From: Mycobacterium conspicuum
Lineage (GTDB): Bacteria > Actinomycetota > Actinomycetes > Mycobacteriales > Mycobacteriaceae
Assembly (NCBI RefSeq): GCF_010730195.1
Contig: NZ_AP022613.1
Coordinates: 3,410,001-3,474,000 of the forward strand
Direction: 5' to 3'
DNA length: 64,000 bases
In this document: positions 8,367 through 17,414 of the stretch, piece after piece
How positions within the stretch are numbered: position 1 is the first letter of the stretch
Layout of the letters: every line of letters starts with the position of its first letter
Notes under the pieces: generated by a model
Seen by the model: only the letters and a program-made list of their open reading frames with translations
The model's database searches: none
What the model was told of the DNA's origin: nothing
Program-made: the position numbers and the translations under genes

Positions 8367-9482
8367 CTAGCCGAGCCGGCCCATCCAGCCGTGCGTGTCG
8401 GCGAAGGTGCCGCGCTGAATCCCGGTCAACGTGTCGCGCAGCGCCATCGTCACCTCACCGGGTTGGCCGTCGGCGATGGTGAATTCGGCGTCGCCGTACT
8501 TGACGCACGCAACCGGGGTGATGACGGCGGCGGTGCCGCAGGCGAACACCTCGGTGATCTCGCCGGCGGCGGCCTTCTTCTGCCATTCGTCGATGTCGAT
8601 CTTGCGTTCCTCGACGGCATACCCGCCGTCAATGGCCAACTGCAGCAACGAGTCTCGCGTGATGCCGGGCAGCAGTGAGCCGGACAGCTCCGGGGTCACC
8701 AGGCGCGCCGATCCGCCGCTGCCGAGCACGAAGAACAGGTTCATCCCGCCCATCTCTTCGACGTAGCGCCGCTCGACGGCGTCCAGCCACACCACCTGAT
8801 CGCAACCGTTCTCGGCGGCCTGGGCCTGAGCCAGCAGCGACGCCGCGTAGTTGCCGCCGAACTTGGCCGCGCCGGTGCCGCCCGGGCAGGCCCGCACGTA
8901 TTCCGTGGACACCCAGACGTTGACGGGGTTGATGCCGCCCTTGAAGTACGCGCCGGCCGGCGAGGCGATCAGCAGGTACCGGTACTGCTTGGACGGGCGC
9001 ACCCCCAGCCCCGGCTCGGTGGCGAAAATGAACGGCCGCAGGTATAGGGCGTCTTCCCCGCCGGCGGCGGGCACCCAGGCGTTGTCGACGGCGACGAGCT
9101 GACACAGCGATTCGATGAAAACCTCGTCGGGCAGTTCCGGGATGGCGAGGCGCCGCGCCGACGAACGCAGCCGGGCCGCGTTCGCCTCGGCGCGAAACGA
9201 CACGATCGAGCCGTCGGCCCAGCGGTAGGCCTTGAGCCCTTCGAACACCTCTTGCGCGTAGTGCAACACGATCGCCGACGGGTCCAGCTGTATTGGGCCG
9301 TAAGGGATCACCTGCGCGTCGTGCCAACCCTGGCCGGGAACGGTCCCGTCGTAGTCGATGGACACCATGTGGTCGGTGTGGTATCTGCCGAAGCCCGGAT
9401 CGGCAAGTATCGCTGCGCGTTCGGCGTCCGTCGCCGGATTTGGCGCGCGGGTAACCGTGAACTCGAGTGAGCCGCTGGTCAT
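8367..9482 (-). CDS. ilvE: Branched-chain amino acid aminotransferase
   Basis: PLP-dependent fold-type IV transaminase for the last step of valine, leucine and isoleucine synthesis. 371 residues from the ATG at 9482 (MTSGSLEFTV), which matches the mycobacterial IlvE N-terminus. Key blocks are VLHYAQEVFEGLKAYR, YLRPFIFATEPGLGV, the segment AAKFGGNYAASL containing the PLP lysine, and EVFACGTAAVITPV. A further in-frame ATG at 9536 overlaps the gcvT stop (ATGA) and would add 18 residues of unlikely sequence; if used, it would couple the gene to gcvT. Counterpart of Rv2210c. Confidence 0.95.
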   Translation of the reverse strand: MTSGSLEFTVTRAPNPATDAERAAILADPGFGRYHTDHMVSIDYDGTVPGQGWHDAQVIPYGPIQLDPSAIVLHYAQEVFEGLKAYRWADGSIVSFRAEANAARLRSSARRLAIPELPDEVFIESLCQLVAVDNAWVPAAGGEDALYLRPFIFATEPGLGVRPSKQYRYLLIASPAGAYFKGGINPVNVWVSTEYVRACPGGTGAAKFGGNYAASLLAQAQAAENGCDQVVWLDAVERRYVEEMGGMNLFFVLGSGGSARLVTPELSGSLLPGITRDSLLQLAIDGGYAVEERKIDIDEWQKKAAAGEITEVFACGTAAVITPVACVKYGDAEFTIADGQPGEVTMALRDTLTGIQRGTFADTHGWMGRLG

Positions 9483-9532
9483 GGCGCCGATTCTATCCCC
9501 GCGCGCGAATGGATTAATTTCATGCGATTGCG

Positions 9533-10627
9533 TCATCGCGTCTTGACGTCGACAAAGGGCGGACGCACGACTTCGCACTCCACGGCGCGGCCGCGCACGT
9601 CGACGGTGAGGCGCTGGCCGTCCTCGACGCCGGCGGCGGTGTCGATCAGTGCCAACCCGATGCCGGCCTGCAACGTCGGGGAGAAGGTGCCCGACGTGGT
9701 GACGCCGACCGGCGTTTCACCCGTGAGCACCGTCAGCCCGGGACGCAGCACCCCCCTGCCGACCATGCGCAGTCCCCGCAGCACCCGCCGCGGCCCGGCC
9801 TCCTTTTCGGCCAGCAGCGCGTCGCGGCCGAAGAACGCGTCCTTCTTCCAGCCGATCGCCCAGCCGCAGCGGGCCTGCAGCGGCGAGATGTCGAGCGAGA
9901 GTTCGTGCCCGTGCAGCGGGTAGCCCATCTCGGTGCGCAGGGTGTCACGGGCGCCCAGGCCCGCCGGCTCGCCGCCGGCGTCGGCGACCGCGGCCACCAA
10001 CGCGTCGAACACCACGGCCGCGGAGTCCCACGGCGGCAGCAGTTCGTAGCCGTGCTCGCCGGTGTACCCGGTGCGGCAAACCCGCACCGGCACACCGGAA
10101 TACGATGCGTCGGCGTAACCCATGTAGTCCATGTCGATCGGCAGCCCCAGCGCGCTCAACACGTCGGTCGACCGCGGCCCTTGCACCGCCAGCACCGCGT
10201 AGGAGCGGTGCAGATTGGTGATCTCCAGATCCGCGGGCGCGACGGCTTTCAGCGCGTCGACGACCGCGGCGGTGTTGGCGGCGTTGGGCACCAAGAAGAT
10301 CTCGTCGTCGTCGACGTAATAGGCGATCAGGTCGTCGATGACTCCGCCGGATTCGGTGCAGCACAGCGTGTATTGGGCCTTCCCCGGCCCGATGCGGCGC
10401 AGGTCGTTGGTCAGCGCCGAGTTGACGAACCGCGCGGCCCCCGGCCCGCGCACCAACGCCTTGCCGAGGTGGCTCACGTCGAACAGGCCGACGGTGTTGC
10501 GGGTGGCGTTGTGCTCGCTGACGGTCCCGGCGTAGGACACCGGCATCAACCAGCCGCTGAACTCGGCGAAGCTGGCACCCAATTCGCGATGGCGCTCCTT
10601 TAGCGGCCCGTCCAGTAGCTCAGTCAA
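9533..10627 (-). CDS. gcvT: Aminomethyltransferase, glycine cleavage system T protein
   Basis: Tetrahydrofolate-dependent T protein of the glycine cleavage complex; takes the aminomethyl group from lipoylated H protein and releases ammonia. 364 residues, standard length. Opening HRELGASFAEFSGWLMPVSY, then GLFDVSHLGK, and GLGARDTLRTEMGYPLHGHEL with the catalytic Asp in ARDTLR. The C-terminal barrel holds the TPVGVTTSGTFSPTL block. It lies upstream of ilvE on the same strand. No glycine riboswitch is apparent in the 96 bases upstream. Counterpart of Rv2211c. Confidence 0.95.
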   Translation of the reverse strand: MTELLDGPLKERHRELGASFAEFSGWLMPVSYAGTVSEHNATRNTVGLFDVSHLGKALVRGPGAARFVNSALTNDLRRIGPGKAQYTLCCTESGGVIDDLIAYYVDDDEIFLVPNAANTAAVVDALKAVAPADLEITNLHRSYAVLAVQGPRSTDVLSALGLPIDMDYMGYADASYSGVPVRVCRTGYTGEHGYELLPPWDSAAVVFDALVAAVADAGGEPAGLGARDTLRTEMGYPLHGHELSLDISPLQARCGWAIGWKKDAFFGRDALLAEKEAGPRRVLRGLRMVGRGVLRPGLTVLTGETPVGVTTSGTFSPTLQAGIGLALIDTAAGVEDGQRLTVDVRGRAVECEVVRPPFVDVKTR

Positions 10628-10723
10628 TTTGCGCCACTCCTCCTCATCGCATCGCTGCAGCGTCGTCGCTGGCGCGCACGGCGTCCCACCCTAATCCGCG
10701 GCGCTACTGGCAGACTTGGGCAG

Positions 10724-11815
10724 GTGCCCGATCCTTTGGACTTCGACGCGCTGCAGGCAGCCGGGATTGCCGATCCGCGCGGGCGCGCCGACCTGATCAA
10801 GTACCTGGACGACCTTGGCTTCGCGATCGACGAGATGGCCGAAGCCGAACGACGTGGCCGGCTGTTCGGGCTGGCCGGTGACGTGGTGCTGTGGTCGGGG
10901 CCCCCGATCTACACCATCCAGACCGCCGCCGACGAACTCGGGATATCGGCCGACGAGGTGTCCCGGGCGTGGGCGCTGCTCGGCTTGACCGTCGCCGGTC
11001 CCGATATTCCGGTGTTGAGCCAGGCGGACGTCGACGCCCTGGCGACCTGGCTGGCGCTCAAGGTGGCGGTCGGCGAGGACGGCGCCCACGGTCTGCTGCG
11101 CGTCCTGGGCGCGTCGATGGCCCGCCTCGCCGAGGCCGAGTCGACCATGATCCGCGTCGGGATGCCGGACATCCAGATGGACCACACCCACAACGAGTTC
11201 GCCACCGCCCAGGCCTACCGCACCATCGCCGAGTTCATCCCCCGGCTCTCGGCGCTGATCGACACCGTGCACCGCCACCACATCATCAGTGCCCGGACCC
11301 ACTTCGAGGGTGTGCTGCGCGACACGTCCTCGGCCGCGGTCTGCGGCGTCGGTTTCGCCGATCTGTCCAGCTTCACGGCGCTGACTCAGGCGCTGGCGCC
11401 CGCGGAGCTGTCCGAACTGCTCAACCAGTTCGCCGGCACCGTCTCCGACGTGGTGCATGCCCACGGCGGCCGGGTGGTCAAGTTCATCGGCGACGAGGTG
11501 ATGTGGGTCAGCGCATCACCCGAGCGGCTGGTGCGGGCCGCGGCCGATCTCGTCGACCACCCGAAGGCGCGCGAGGAAGGGCTGCAGGTGCGCGCCGGCC
11601 TGGCGTACGGCTCCGTCCTGGCCATCAACGGGGACTATTTCGGCACCCCGGTCAACCTGGCCGCCCGCCTGGTGGCGGCGGCGGCACCCGGACAGATTCT
11701 GGCCACCTCGGAGCTGCACGACGAGCTGCCCGACTGGCCGGCGGCGGCCCAGGGCCCGTTGACGCTCAAGGGCTTTGACGCCCCGGTGGCCGCCTTTGAT
11801 TTGCACGTTGACTAG
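10724..11815 (+). CDS. Class III adenylyl cyclase (Rv2212-like)
   Basis: Makes cAMP from ATP. The 363 residues divide into an N-terminal regulatory region of about 195 residues, containing a MerR/HTH-like TAADELGISADEVSRAW, and a class III cyclase catalytic domain from about residue 205. Metal-binding aspartates are in GVGFADLSSFTALT and KFIGDEVMW; the lysine just before that second motif and Asp/Asn in the YFGTPVNLAARL block fit an ATP-specific cyclase. No membrane helix. Start GTG 10724. It heads toward pepB, whose ATG is 5 bases after the stop. The M. tuberculosis relative Rv2212 is described as pH-responsive. Confidence 0.93.
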   Translation: MPDPLDFDALQAAGIADPRGRADLIKYLDDLGFAIDEMAEAERRGRLFGLAGDVVLWSGPPIYTIQTAADELGISADEVSRAWALLGLTVAGPDIPVLSQADVDALATWLALKVAVGEDGAHGLLRVLGASMARLAEAESTMIRVGMPDIQMDHTHNEFATAQAYRTIAEFIPRLSALIDTVHRHHIISARTHFEGVLRDTSSAAVCGVGFADLSSFTALTQALAPAELSELLNQFAGTVSDVVHAHGGRVVKFIGDEVMWVSASPERLVRAAADLVDHPKAREEGLQVRAGLAYGSVLAINGDYFGTPVNLAARLVAAAAPGQILATSELHDELPDWPAAAQGPLTLKGFDAPVAAFDLHVD

Positions 11816-11820
11816 GGTCA

Positions 11821-13401
11821 ATGCCCGTGACCACCGAATCGGGCTACCAGGTTCCCACTGTCAACGTCGCCACCTCGCTGCCCAAGCGCGCCGCGGGTTC
11901 CTCGGTATTGATCGTGCCGGTCGTCTCGACCGGCGACGACGACGCGGCCAAGCGCCCCGAGCCAGCGGTCGCCGGCGCGGCGCCGTTCCTGACCCCGGGT
12001 GCGGTCGCCGAAATCGAGGCCGGCCTGAAGGCGCTGGGCGCCACCGGCGGCAGCGAACAGGTACACCGGCTCGTGCTGCCGTCGCTGCCGGTGGACAGCG
12101 TGTTGACCGTCGGCCTCGGCAAACCGCGGCCGGCGTGGCCGGCGGACACGATCCGTCGCGCGGCCGGCGTGGCCGCCCGGTCGCTGGGCAACGCCGAGAC
12201 GGCGATCACGACGCTGGCCGCGCTGCCCGGGGATCTCGACGACGACGTCTGCTCGGCCGCGGTCGAAGGGCTGATCCTGGGCGGCTACCGCTTCGATGCC
12301 TTCCGCAGCGGTAAGACGGCACCGAAAGAAGCTGGGCTGCAAACGATTACGGTGTTGGCGAGCGGCAAGGACGCCAAGCAGCGGAGCGCCCACGGTGTCG
12401 CCGTCGCGACCGCGGTGGCCACCGCCCGCGACCTGGTCAACACGCCCCCGAGCCACCTGTATCCCGCCGAACTGGCAAATCGCGCAAAGGCTTTGGGTGA
12501 ATCCGTGGGCCTCGAGGTGGAGGTGCTCGACGAGAAGGCGCTGAAAAAAGCCGGTTTCGGCGGGGTGATCGGTGTCGGCCAGGGCTCGTCGCGCCCGCCT
12601 CGGCTGGTCCGACTCATCCATCGCGGATCGCGGCTCGCCAAGAACCGAAAGGGGCCCAAGAGGGCTAAGACGGTGGCCCTGGTCGGCAAGGGCGTCACCT
12701 TCGACACCGGCGGCATCTCGATCAAGCCGGCGGCGTCGATGCACTACATGACCTCGGACATGGGCGGGGCGGCCGCGGTCATCGCCACCGTGGTCTTGGC
12801 CGCGCGGCTGAAGCTGCCGATCGACGTGATCGCCACCGTGCCGATGGCCGAGAACATGCCGTCGGCCACGGCGCAGCGGCCCGGCGACGTGCTGACGCAG
12901 TACGGCGGAATCACGGTCGAGGTGCAGAACACCGACGCCGAGGGCCGGCTCATCCTGGCCGACGCCATCGCCCGGGCCTGCGAGGACAATCCGGACTACC
13001 TGATCGAGACGTCCACGCTGACCGGCGCCCAGACCGTGGCCCTGGGCGCCCGCATCCCCGGCGTGATGGGCAGCGACGAGTTCCGCGACCGGGTCGCCGA
13101 GATCTCGCAACAGGTGGGCGAAAACGGTTGGCCCATGCCGCTGCCCGACGACCTCAAGGACGACCTCAAGTCCCAGGTGGCCGACCTGTCCAACATCAGC
13201 GGTCAGCGCTTCGCCGGCATGCTGGTGGCCGGGGTATTCCTGCGCGAGTTCGTCGCCGACGGCGTGCAGTGGGCGCACATCGACGTGGCCGGCCCGGCGT
13301 ACAACACCTCCGGCCCGTGGGGCTACACGCCCAAGGGGGCCACCGGGGTGCCGACACGCACCATGTTCGCCGTGTTGGAAGACATCGCCGAGAACGGCTG
13401 A
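11821..13401 (+). CDS. pepB: Leucyl aminopeptidase (M17 family)
   Basis: Cytosolic two-metal aminopeptidase releasing N-terminal residues. 526 residues with an N-terminal macro-like domain and the C-terminal catalytic domain. Catalytic motifs: VGKGVTFDTGGISIKP (metal-binding Lys and Asp) near residue 280, SDMGGAAAV, and the family signature NTDAEGRL with metal ligands and active-site Arg. The C-terminal WGYTPKGATG is typical. ATG 11821 with a nearby GTG two codons on is an equivalent choice. Downstream a divergent-origin accessory gene converges with only 4 bases between stops. Counterpart of Rv2213. Confidence 0.95.
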   Translation: MPVTTESGYQVPTVNVATSLPKRAAGSSVLIVPVVSTGDDDAAKRPEPAVAGAAPFLTPGAVAEIEAGLKALGATGGSEQVHRLVLPSLPVDSVLTVGLGKPRPAWPADTIRRAAGVAARSLGNAETAITTLAALPGDLDDDVCSAAVEGLILGGYRFDAFRSGKTAPKEAGLQTITVLASGKDAKQRSAHGVAVATAVATARDLVNTPPSHLYPAELANRAKALGESVGLEVEVLDEKALKKAGFGGVIGVGQGSSRPPRLVRLIHRGSRLAKNRKGPKRAKTVALVGKGVTFDTGGISIKPAASMHYMTSDMGGAAAVIATVVLAARLKLPIDVIATVPMAENMPSATAQRPGDVLTQYGGITVEVQNTDAEGRLILADAIARACEDNPDYLIETSTLTGAQTVALGARIPGVMGSDEFRDRVAEISQQVGENGWPMPLPDDLKDDLKSQVADLSNISGQRFAGMLVAGVFLREFVADGVQWAHIDVAGPAYNTSGPWGYTPKGATGVPTRTMFAVLEDIAENG

Positions 13402-13405
13402 CCGC

Positions 13406-14995
13406 CTACGAAATCAGCAACGACGTCAGCGCTCGGTTCATCCTGCGACGCGGCCAGCCGGTCAGCCCGTCGGCGGCCAGTGCGGCGTTGGCGGCGTTGC
13501 GTCCGCATGCACCGTGCACAGAACCTCCGGGGGTAGCCGAGGCACTGCCCAAATACAGCCGCTCGACCGGGGTTTCGGCGCGCCCCATACCGGAGGCGGG
13601 ACGGAAGATCAGCATCTGTGGCAATTGAGCGGTGCCACCATTGAGCGCACCGAGCCGCAAATTGGCATCACTGGCCTCCAGGTCCGACGGGCGCTGCACA
13701 CACCGATGGATCACTCGCGAACCGAAGCCCGGAGCGTGTTCTTCGATGACCCGATCCATCGAGGTGGCGAGCCGCTCGGCCGACGCGTCGTCGGCCACAT
13801 TGCGCGGCAAATGCGTGTATGCCCAGACGCTTTCGGTGCCCGCCGGTGATCTGCTCGGGTCAGCCACCGTGGTCTGACCGAGCAGCATGAACGGCTGCTC
13901 GGGCACCACGCGGGTGTTCAGGTCCGCCATCCAGCGGACCAGCCCGTCCCCGTGGGCCCCCAGATGAACGGTGCCCACGTCGCGCAGGCCTGCCGACCGC
14001 CACGGGATGGGACCGTCGAGCGCGTAGTTGACCTTCACCACCGGCGGATCCCAGATGTAATGCTCGAGGTCGCGACGCAGCCCAGGGGGAACCACATTTG
14101 GCGGCAGCATCTCGCAAAACAGCCGCGGTGCGGTCACATCGGCCACGACGGCCCGCCGCGCCCGAATGGTTCGCCCCGCGTCGGTTGTCACCCCGACCGC
14201 CCGTCCCCCGCGCACCTGCACGCGGGAAACGGTGTGCCCGCACTCGATTCGCGCGCCGCTCGCGCAGGCGCGGCTCACCAATGCCGCCGTCAGCCGACCC
14301 GAACCCCCGACGGGGACCGGCCAGCCACCATCTTGCGCGAGCATCGTCATCAGCAGGCCCATCACACCGCTGCCCGGCGCATCCAACGGAACATCGGCGT
14401 GCATTGCGTTGCCCAGCAACAACGTTCGCGGTGCCTCGCCATCGAAGAGCTGGTCCACCATCGTGTTGGCGGGTTGCACCAGTAACCGGGCCAACCGAAG
14501 TGATTCCGCCGTACCAAGTTTCAGCAAGAGTCGGATCATCGGACGCACCGGCGGAAACGGCGCCAACATTGCGTCCAGCAATGGGGCCTTGATTTTGTCC
14601 CACAACCGCACTACCCGCCACCAGTTCTCGCCGTCGGCGGGAACTCGACGCGCCAATTCCCTTGCGGTGCGGGCTGGGTCGGGGTAGAGAATGGGCGGAT
14701 CGTCGTCCGCCGCATCGCGCGGATGACCCACCACCGCCGGTGCGCGTGACCACCGCAGCCCGTGGTCCTCGAGGTGCAGTGCGGCGATCGCCGGCGAGGC
14801 CACCGTCATCGGGTAGTACGAGCTGAACAGGTCGGTGATGTAGCCGGGCGTCAATTCCGCGCTGCGCACGGCGCCACCGGGTTCCGGCTGGGCCTCCAGG
14901 ACCACCACGTCCCAACCCGCATCGGCCAGCATCGCCGCCGCGACCAACCCGTGGTGTCCCGCTCCGATGACAACGGCGTCCACGGCTTCTGTCAT
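13406..14995 (-). CDS. FAD-dependent oxidoreductase, phytoene-desaturase-like
   Basis: A 529-residue flavoprotein. The N-terminus carries the dinucleotide motif VVIGAGHHGLVAAAML followed by VLEAQPEPGGAVRSAEL, the arrangement of carotenoid desaturases and related NAD(P)/FAD oxidoreductases. A C-terminal LYLGSASATPGGSVHGACGRNAA closes the FAD site. I start at ATG 14995 (MTEAVDAVVIG). It lies 13 bases after an SRPBCC-domain gene on the same strand, and the two probably form an operon. This pair sits between pepB and ephD, which are neighbours in M. tuberculosis, so it is accessory. The substrate is unknown; a lipid or isoprenoid is possible. Confidence 0.85.
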   Translation of the reverse strand: MTEAVDAVVIGAGHHGLVAAAMLADAGWDVVVLEAQPEPGGAVRSAELTPGYITDLFSSYYPMTVASPAIAALHLEDHGLRWSRAPAVVGHPRDAADDDPPILYPDPARTARELARRVPADGENWWRVVRLWDKIKAPLLDAMLAPFPPVRPMIRLLLKLGTAESLRLARLLVQPANTMVDQLFDGEAPRTLLLGNAMHADVPLDAPGSGVMGLLMTMLAQDGGWPVPVGGSGRLTAALVSRACASGARIECGHTVSRVQVRGGRAVGVTTDAGRTIRARRAVVADVTAPRLFCEMLPPNVVPPGLRRDLEHYIWDPPVVKVNYALDGPIPWRSAGLRDVGTVHLGAHGDGLVRWMADLNTRVVPEQPFMLLGQTTVADPSRSPAGTESVWAYTHLPRNVADDASAERLATSMDRVIEEHAPGFGSRVIHRCVQRPSDLEASDANLRLGALNGGTAQLPQMLIFRPASGMGRAETPVERLYLGSASATPGGSVHGACGRNAANAALAADGLTGWPRRRMNRALTSLLIS

Positions 14996-15008
14996 CGTGC
15001 AGCCATCT

Positions 15009-15473
15009 CTAACCAACTTGACTGGGCTCGAAGCGTTCGGCCATGGCCGCCAGCCGGAACAAGCACTCGCGGTTCCGAGGATAAATGGCAGTCAGCGTCA
15101 ATCGATCCGGAATCAGCCGCATCGGGCCTTCGACCGGCACCTCGATCATCTCGACGTGGCATCCCTGCGGAATATCACTGAGCCGCAGCGTTATCCGAGC
15201 GGCGCCAAGCCAGCCCAGGCCGGCGCGAAGCACCAGTTCTTCCTTGGGGGTGCAACTTTCGACCGTCGTCTGGTCGTTGATCACCATCGGCCAGATGCCG
15301 ATCGAGTGCCGGATGGCGGCACCGGGCGCGGGCCACTGCGAGTCGACGGCGCGGGTGCGGCTGTTGCCCACCACCCACTGAGAATAGGTCCATCCGTTGG
15401 CCATCACGTCCCAAACGTGTTGTCTGGGTGCGTTCACGTCTCTGGTCGTCGCCAACTTTCGAGTCGCGGTCAT
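15009..15473 (-). CDS. SRPBCC-family lipid/polyketide-binding protein
   Basis: 154 residues with the START-like helix-grip layout: an opening strand RDVNAPRQHVWDVMANGWTY, then a Trp-rich turn, several alternating strands (IRHSIGIWPMVIND, ELVLRAGLGW) and a closing helix that ends in RLAAMAERF. Such proteins bind hydrophobic ligands or act as cyclases/aromatases. It is first in a two-gene unit with the FAD oxidoreductase, so it may present or modify that enzyme's substrate. Start ATG 15473. No signal peptide. The exact ligand cannot be told from the sequence. Confidence 0.78.
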   Translation of the reverse strand: MTATRKLATTRDVNAPRQHVWDVMANGWTYSQWVVGNSRTRAVDSQWPAPGAAIRHSIGIWPMVINDQTTVESCTPKEELVLRAGLGWLGAARITLRLSDIPQGCHVEMIEVPVEGPMRLIPDRLTLTAIYPRNRECLFRLAAMAERFEPSQVG

Positions 15474-15625
15474 CGGGCTTCCCTTCGTCTTCCGTCGCCT
15501 ACCGAACCCTTCGCATACCCCGACCGGCAGCGGTGAACCGCGGCGGGTATAGCAAACACGTGTTTAGCCGCGGCACACATTGGCTAACCCATGCCCGACC
15601 AACTCCTTCGTGAAAGGCGCGAGCA

Positions 15626-15991
15626 GTGAATGTGCGACGGTTGATCATGGTGGCCGGGGCGGTGCTTCTGCTGGCCGGAGTCATCGGACTCCTGGTCCCG
15701 GTGTCGGTTCCCGATGGCAATAACGGGTCCATCGGATGCGGCAATGGGCTCGCGTCCAACCTGCAGAGCGCCCGCAGCGCAAACGACAAGACCGGGGCGA
15801 ACATCCCGATCGTCGGCCAGTTGGTGCCGCACACCGACTACGTCTCGGAATGCCAGTCTTCGTTGTCGACCCGGCGCTCGTGGTCGATACCGGTGGCCGT
15901 CATCGGACTGGTCGTCGTCGTCGGCGCCGCGCTGCCGGAGCTGCAGGGCAGGCGCCGCGGCGCCACGACCGGTGGCCTGGCTGGATCCTGA
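15626..15991 (+). CDS. Small two-helix membrane protein, unknown function
   Basis: 121 residues: an N-terminal hydrophobic helix (about residues 5-25, MVAGAVLLLAGVIGLLVPVS), an outer loop of about 60 residues with two Cys (GCGNG and SECQSS), and a second helix (about 90-107) followed by a basic tail. The two cysteines could form a disulfide outside the membrane. GTG start at 15626 with GAAAGG upstream. The gene is divergent from the SRPBCC gene and convergent with the seven-helix gene, only 2 bases between stops. I do not recognise a family with known function. Confidence 0.65.
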   Translation: MNVRRLIMVAGAVLLLAGVIGLLVPVSVPDGNNGSIGCGNGLASNLQSARSANDKTGANIPIVGQLVPHTDYVSECQSSLSTRRSWSIPVAVIGLVVVVGAALPELQGRRRGATTGGLAGS

Positions 15992-15993
15992 CG

Positions 15994-16734
15994 CTAGCGG
16001 CGCAACGCGGGCCGCAGGAACCAGCGAACCTTCTGCCGCCACGCGTGCGCGGACGTCACCGCGAACACGACGCCACACAGGCACGCGAACAGCCACACCA
16101 GCGCCGTACCGATCGGCCCCTGGAACGGCGGAACCAGCGCGGTGACGGAACGCACCACGCACGTCATGATCCCCGAGGCCGTCGCGAACAGGTACACACT
16201 GGCGATGCGCCTCGACCGCGGATCCTTTCGCAGGATCAGCAGCGCGCGTGCGCCAAACAGCAGCAGATACGTCAGGGTTACGCAGAGCAGCAACCAGTAC
16301 ACGGTCAGCCAGAAGTCGGTGTGCAGTTCGAAGAAATCGCGCGCATAGGTCTGGCTGCCGCGGCTGAGGGAGAAAGTGGCCAGCAGCAACGGAATACACA
16401 GCGTCGCCGGCCGCTCGACATACTGTTTGAACGACGCCTGAATGGTGGTGTCGTCGCCGAGGCGGCCGAGCGCGTTGTAGACGATCGCCGAGGCCGCGAC
16501 GATATAGCAGTCGTGGGCGAGGTAGTTCTGCAGGTTCCACTCGCCGGTGAGGCGGTGCAGGGTGACCCCGATGCTGTCGGAAGCCAGCGGGGACATCAGC
16601 GCTACGGCGCATCCCTGCAGCGCGATGTTGAGTGTGGCGGCCACTTCCCATCGGCAATGCCAAGTGACGCGTCGTATCCACAGGCTCCACGAAATGGATG
16701 CCAGCGTGATCAGGATGAGCGCGGTCAGAGCCAC
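15994..16734 (-). CDS. Seven-helix membrane protein, MAB_1171c/DUF6545-like
   Basis: 246 residues with about seven hydrophobic helices spread from end to end (residues about 2-20, 30-48, 72-90, 108-124, 138-164, 175-198, 212-232) and positively charged loops. Layout and pairing with an upstream small HTH gene 28 bases away resemble the actinobacterial MAB_1171c-type putative transporters, which sit beside XRE-like or ImmA-type genes. I base this on layout, so the family name is tentative. No ATP-binding or catalytic motif is present. It may sense or export a small signal controlled by the HTH partner. Confidence 0.65.
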   Translation of the reverse strand: MALTALILITLASISWSLWIRRVTWHCRWEVAATLNIALQGCAVALMSPLASDSIGVTLHRLTGEWNLQNYLAHDCYIVAASAIVYNALGRLGDDTTIQASFKQYVERPATLCIPLLLATFSLSRGSQTYARDFFELHTDFWLTVYWLLLCVTLTYLLLFGARALLILRKDPRSRRIASVYLFATASGIMTCVVRSVTALVPPFQGPIGTALVWLFACLCGVVFAVTSAHAWRQKVRWFLRPALRR

Positions 16735-16762
16735 AGCGATACCTCTACGTACTAAAAGAAGG

Positions 16763-17233
16763 CTAAAGCGGAGGCGCGTCGGGGCGTGGGCGCAGCTCGG
16801 CGAGCCTCGGTCGTTTCCGGGCGGTCCGCAGCGCCATCTCGGGCGATGTCGGCGCCACGTGCGGCGGGTAGGTCCGATGCGAATGCCCTCGGATCTCTTC
16901 GGCCAGCGCGGCGATCTCTTCGGGATCGATGAACCGGTACCGCGTCAACAGCTCGGCACGGTTGATACCCAGGTTGCGTGCCGCGGTGCATAAGTTGTCG
17001 GCGGTGATCAACGTGCCCTTGTCCAGCTGGTCGTAGAACGTGGACCGGGGCAACTCCATCGCGGTCCAAATCTCTTCTCTGCCAAGGGGTCGGCCCGCCA
17101 AGTAGGAGAGGACCGCAGCAAGGTCCTTGCGAGTATCGTTTGGGTACACGAACGCACCATATCCGATTCCGCCGAGTTTCGATGGCCAACGTAAATTCAC
17201 CGACGAAGCTGTGAACTTCGTTCCACAGTGCAT
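16763..17233 (-). CDS. Small helix-turn-helix DNA-binding protein
   Basis: 156 residues. The centre reads as a lambda-repressor-like or excisionase-like helix-turn-helix: DTRKDLAAVLSYLAGRPLGR, then EIWTAMELPRSTFYDQLDKG and a recognition-type helix region DNLCTAARNLGINRAELLTRY. The basic, Pro-rich C-terminus (about 120-156) looks disordered. ATG 17233 is the longest start; a GTG at 17150 just ahead of the conserved part is equally plausible. It is followed by the seven-helix membrane gene and preceded by two identical-type palindromes at 17415-17451. I infer an autoregulated repressor acting there. Confidence 0.7.
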   Translation of the reverse strand: MHCGTKFTASSVNLRWPSKLGGIGYGAFVYPNDTRKDLAAVLSYLAGRPLGREEIWTAMELPRSTFYDQLDKGTLITADNLCTAARNLGINRAELLTRYRFIDPEEIAALAEEIRGHSHRTYPPHVAPTSPEMALRTARKRPRLAELRPRPDAPPL

Positions 17234-17414
17234 TCAAATGGATCGGATTCTCGAAATTAGGCTCGTGCCAAATACGGCTCGGTCAGCTTTGTTCCGCGTG
17301 AGTGCCCCACACGAATTCACCAGGCCCCGAGCCGATCTGAGGCGCTCCTCGGGGAAGCCGCGAGGCTGACGATGCGCAAAAGGGTGGATTTGGTAATACG
17401 ACGTACTTTTTGTT

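Noticed and set aside
8340..8380. Terminator between cobS and ilvE (CTAGG/CCTAG)
   Set aside because: Five-base arms with a nine-base loop are too weak to claim.
10628..10723. Glycine riboswitch upstream of gcvT
   Set aside because: Only 96 bases are free before the next gene and no two-aptamer pattern is visible.
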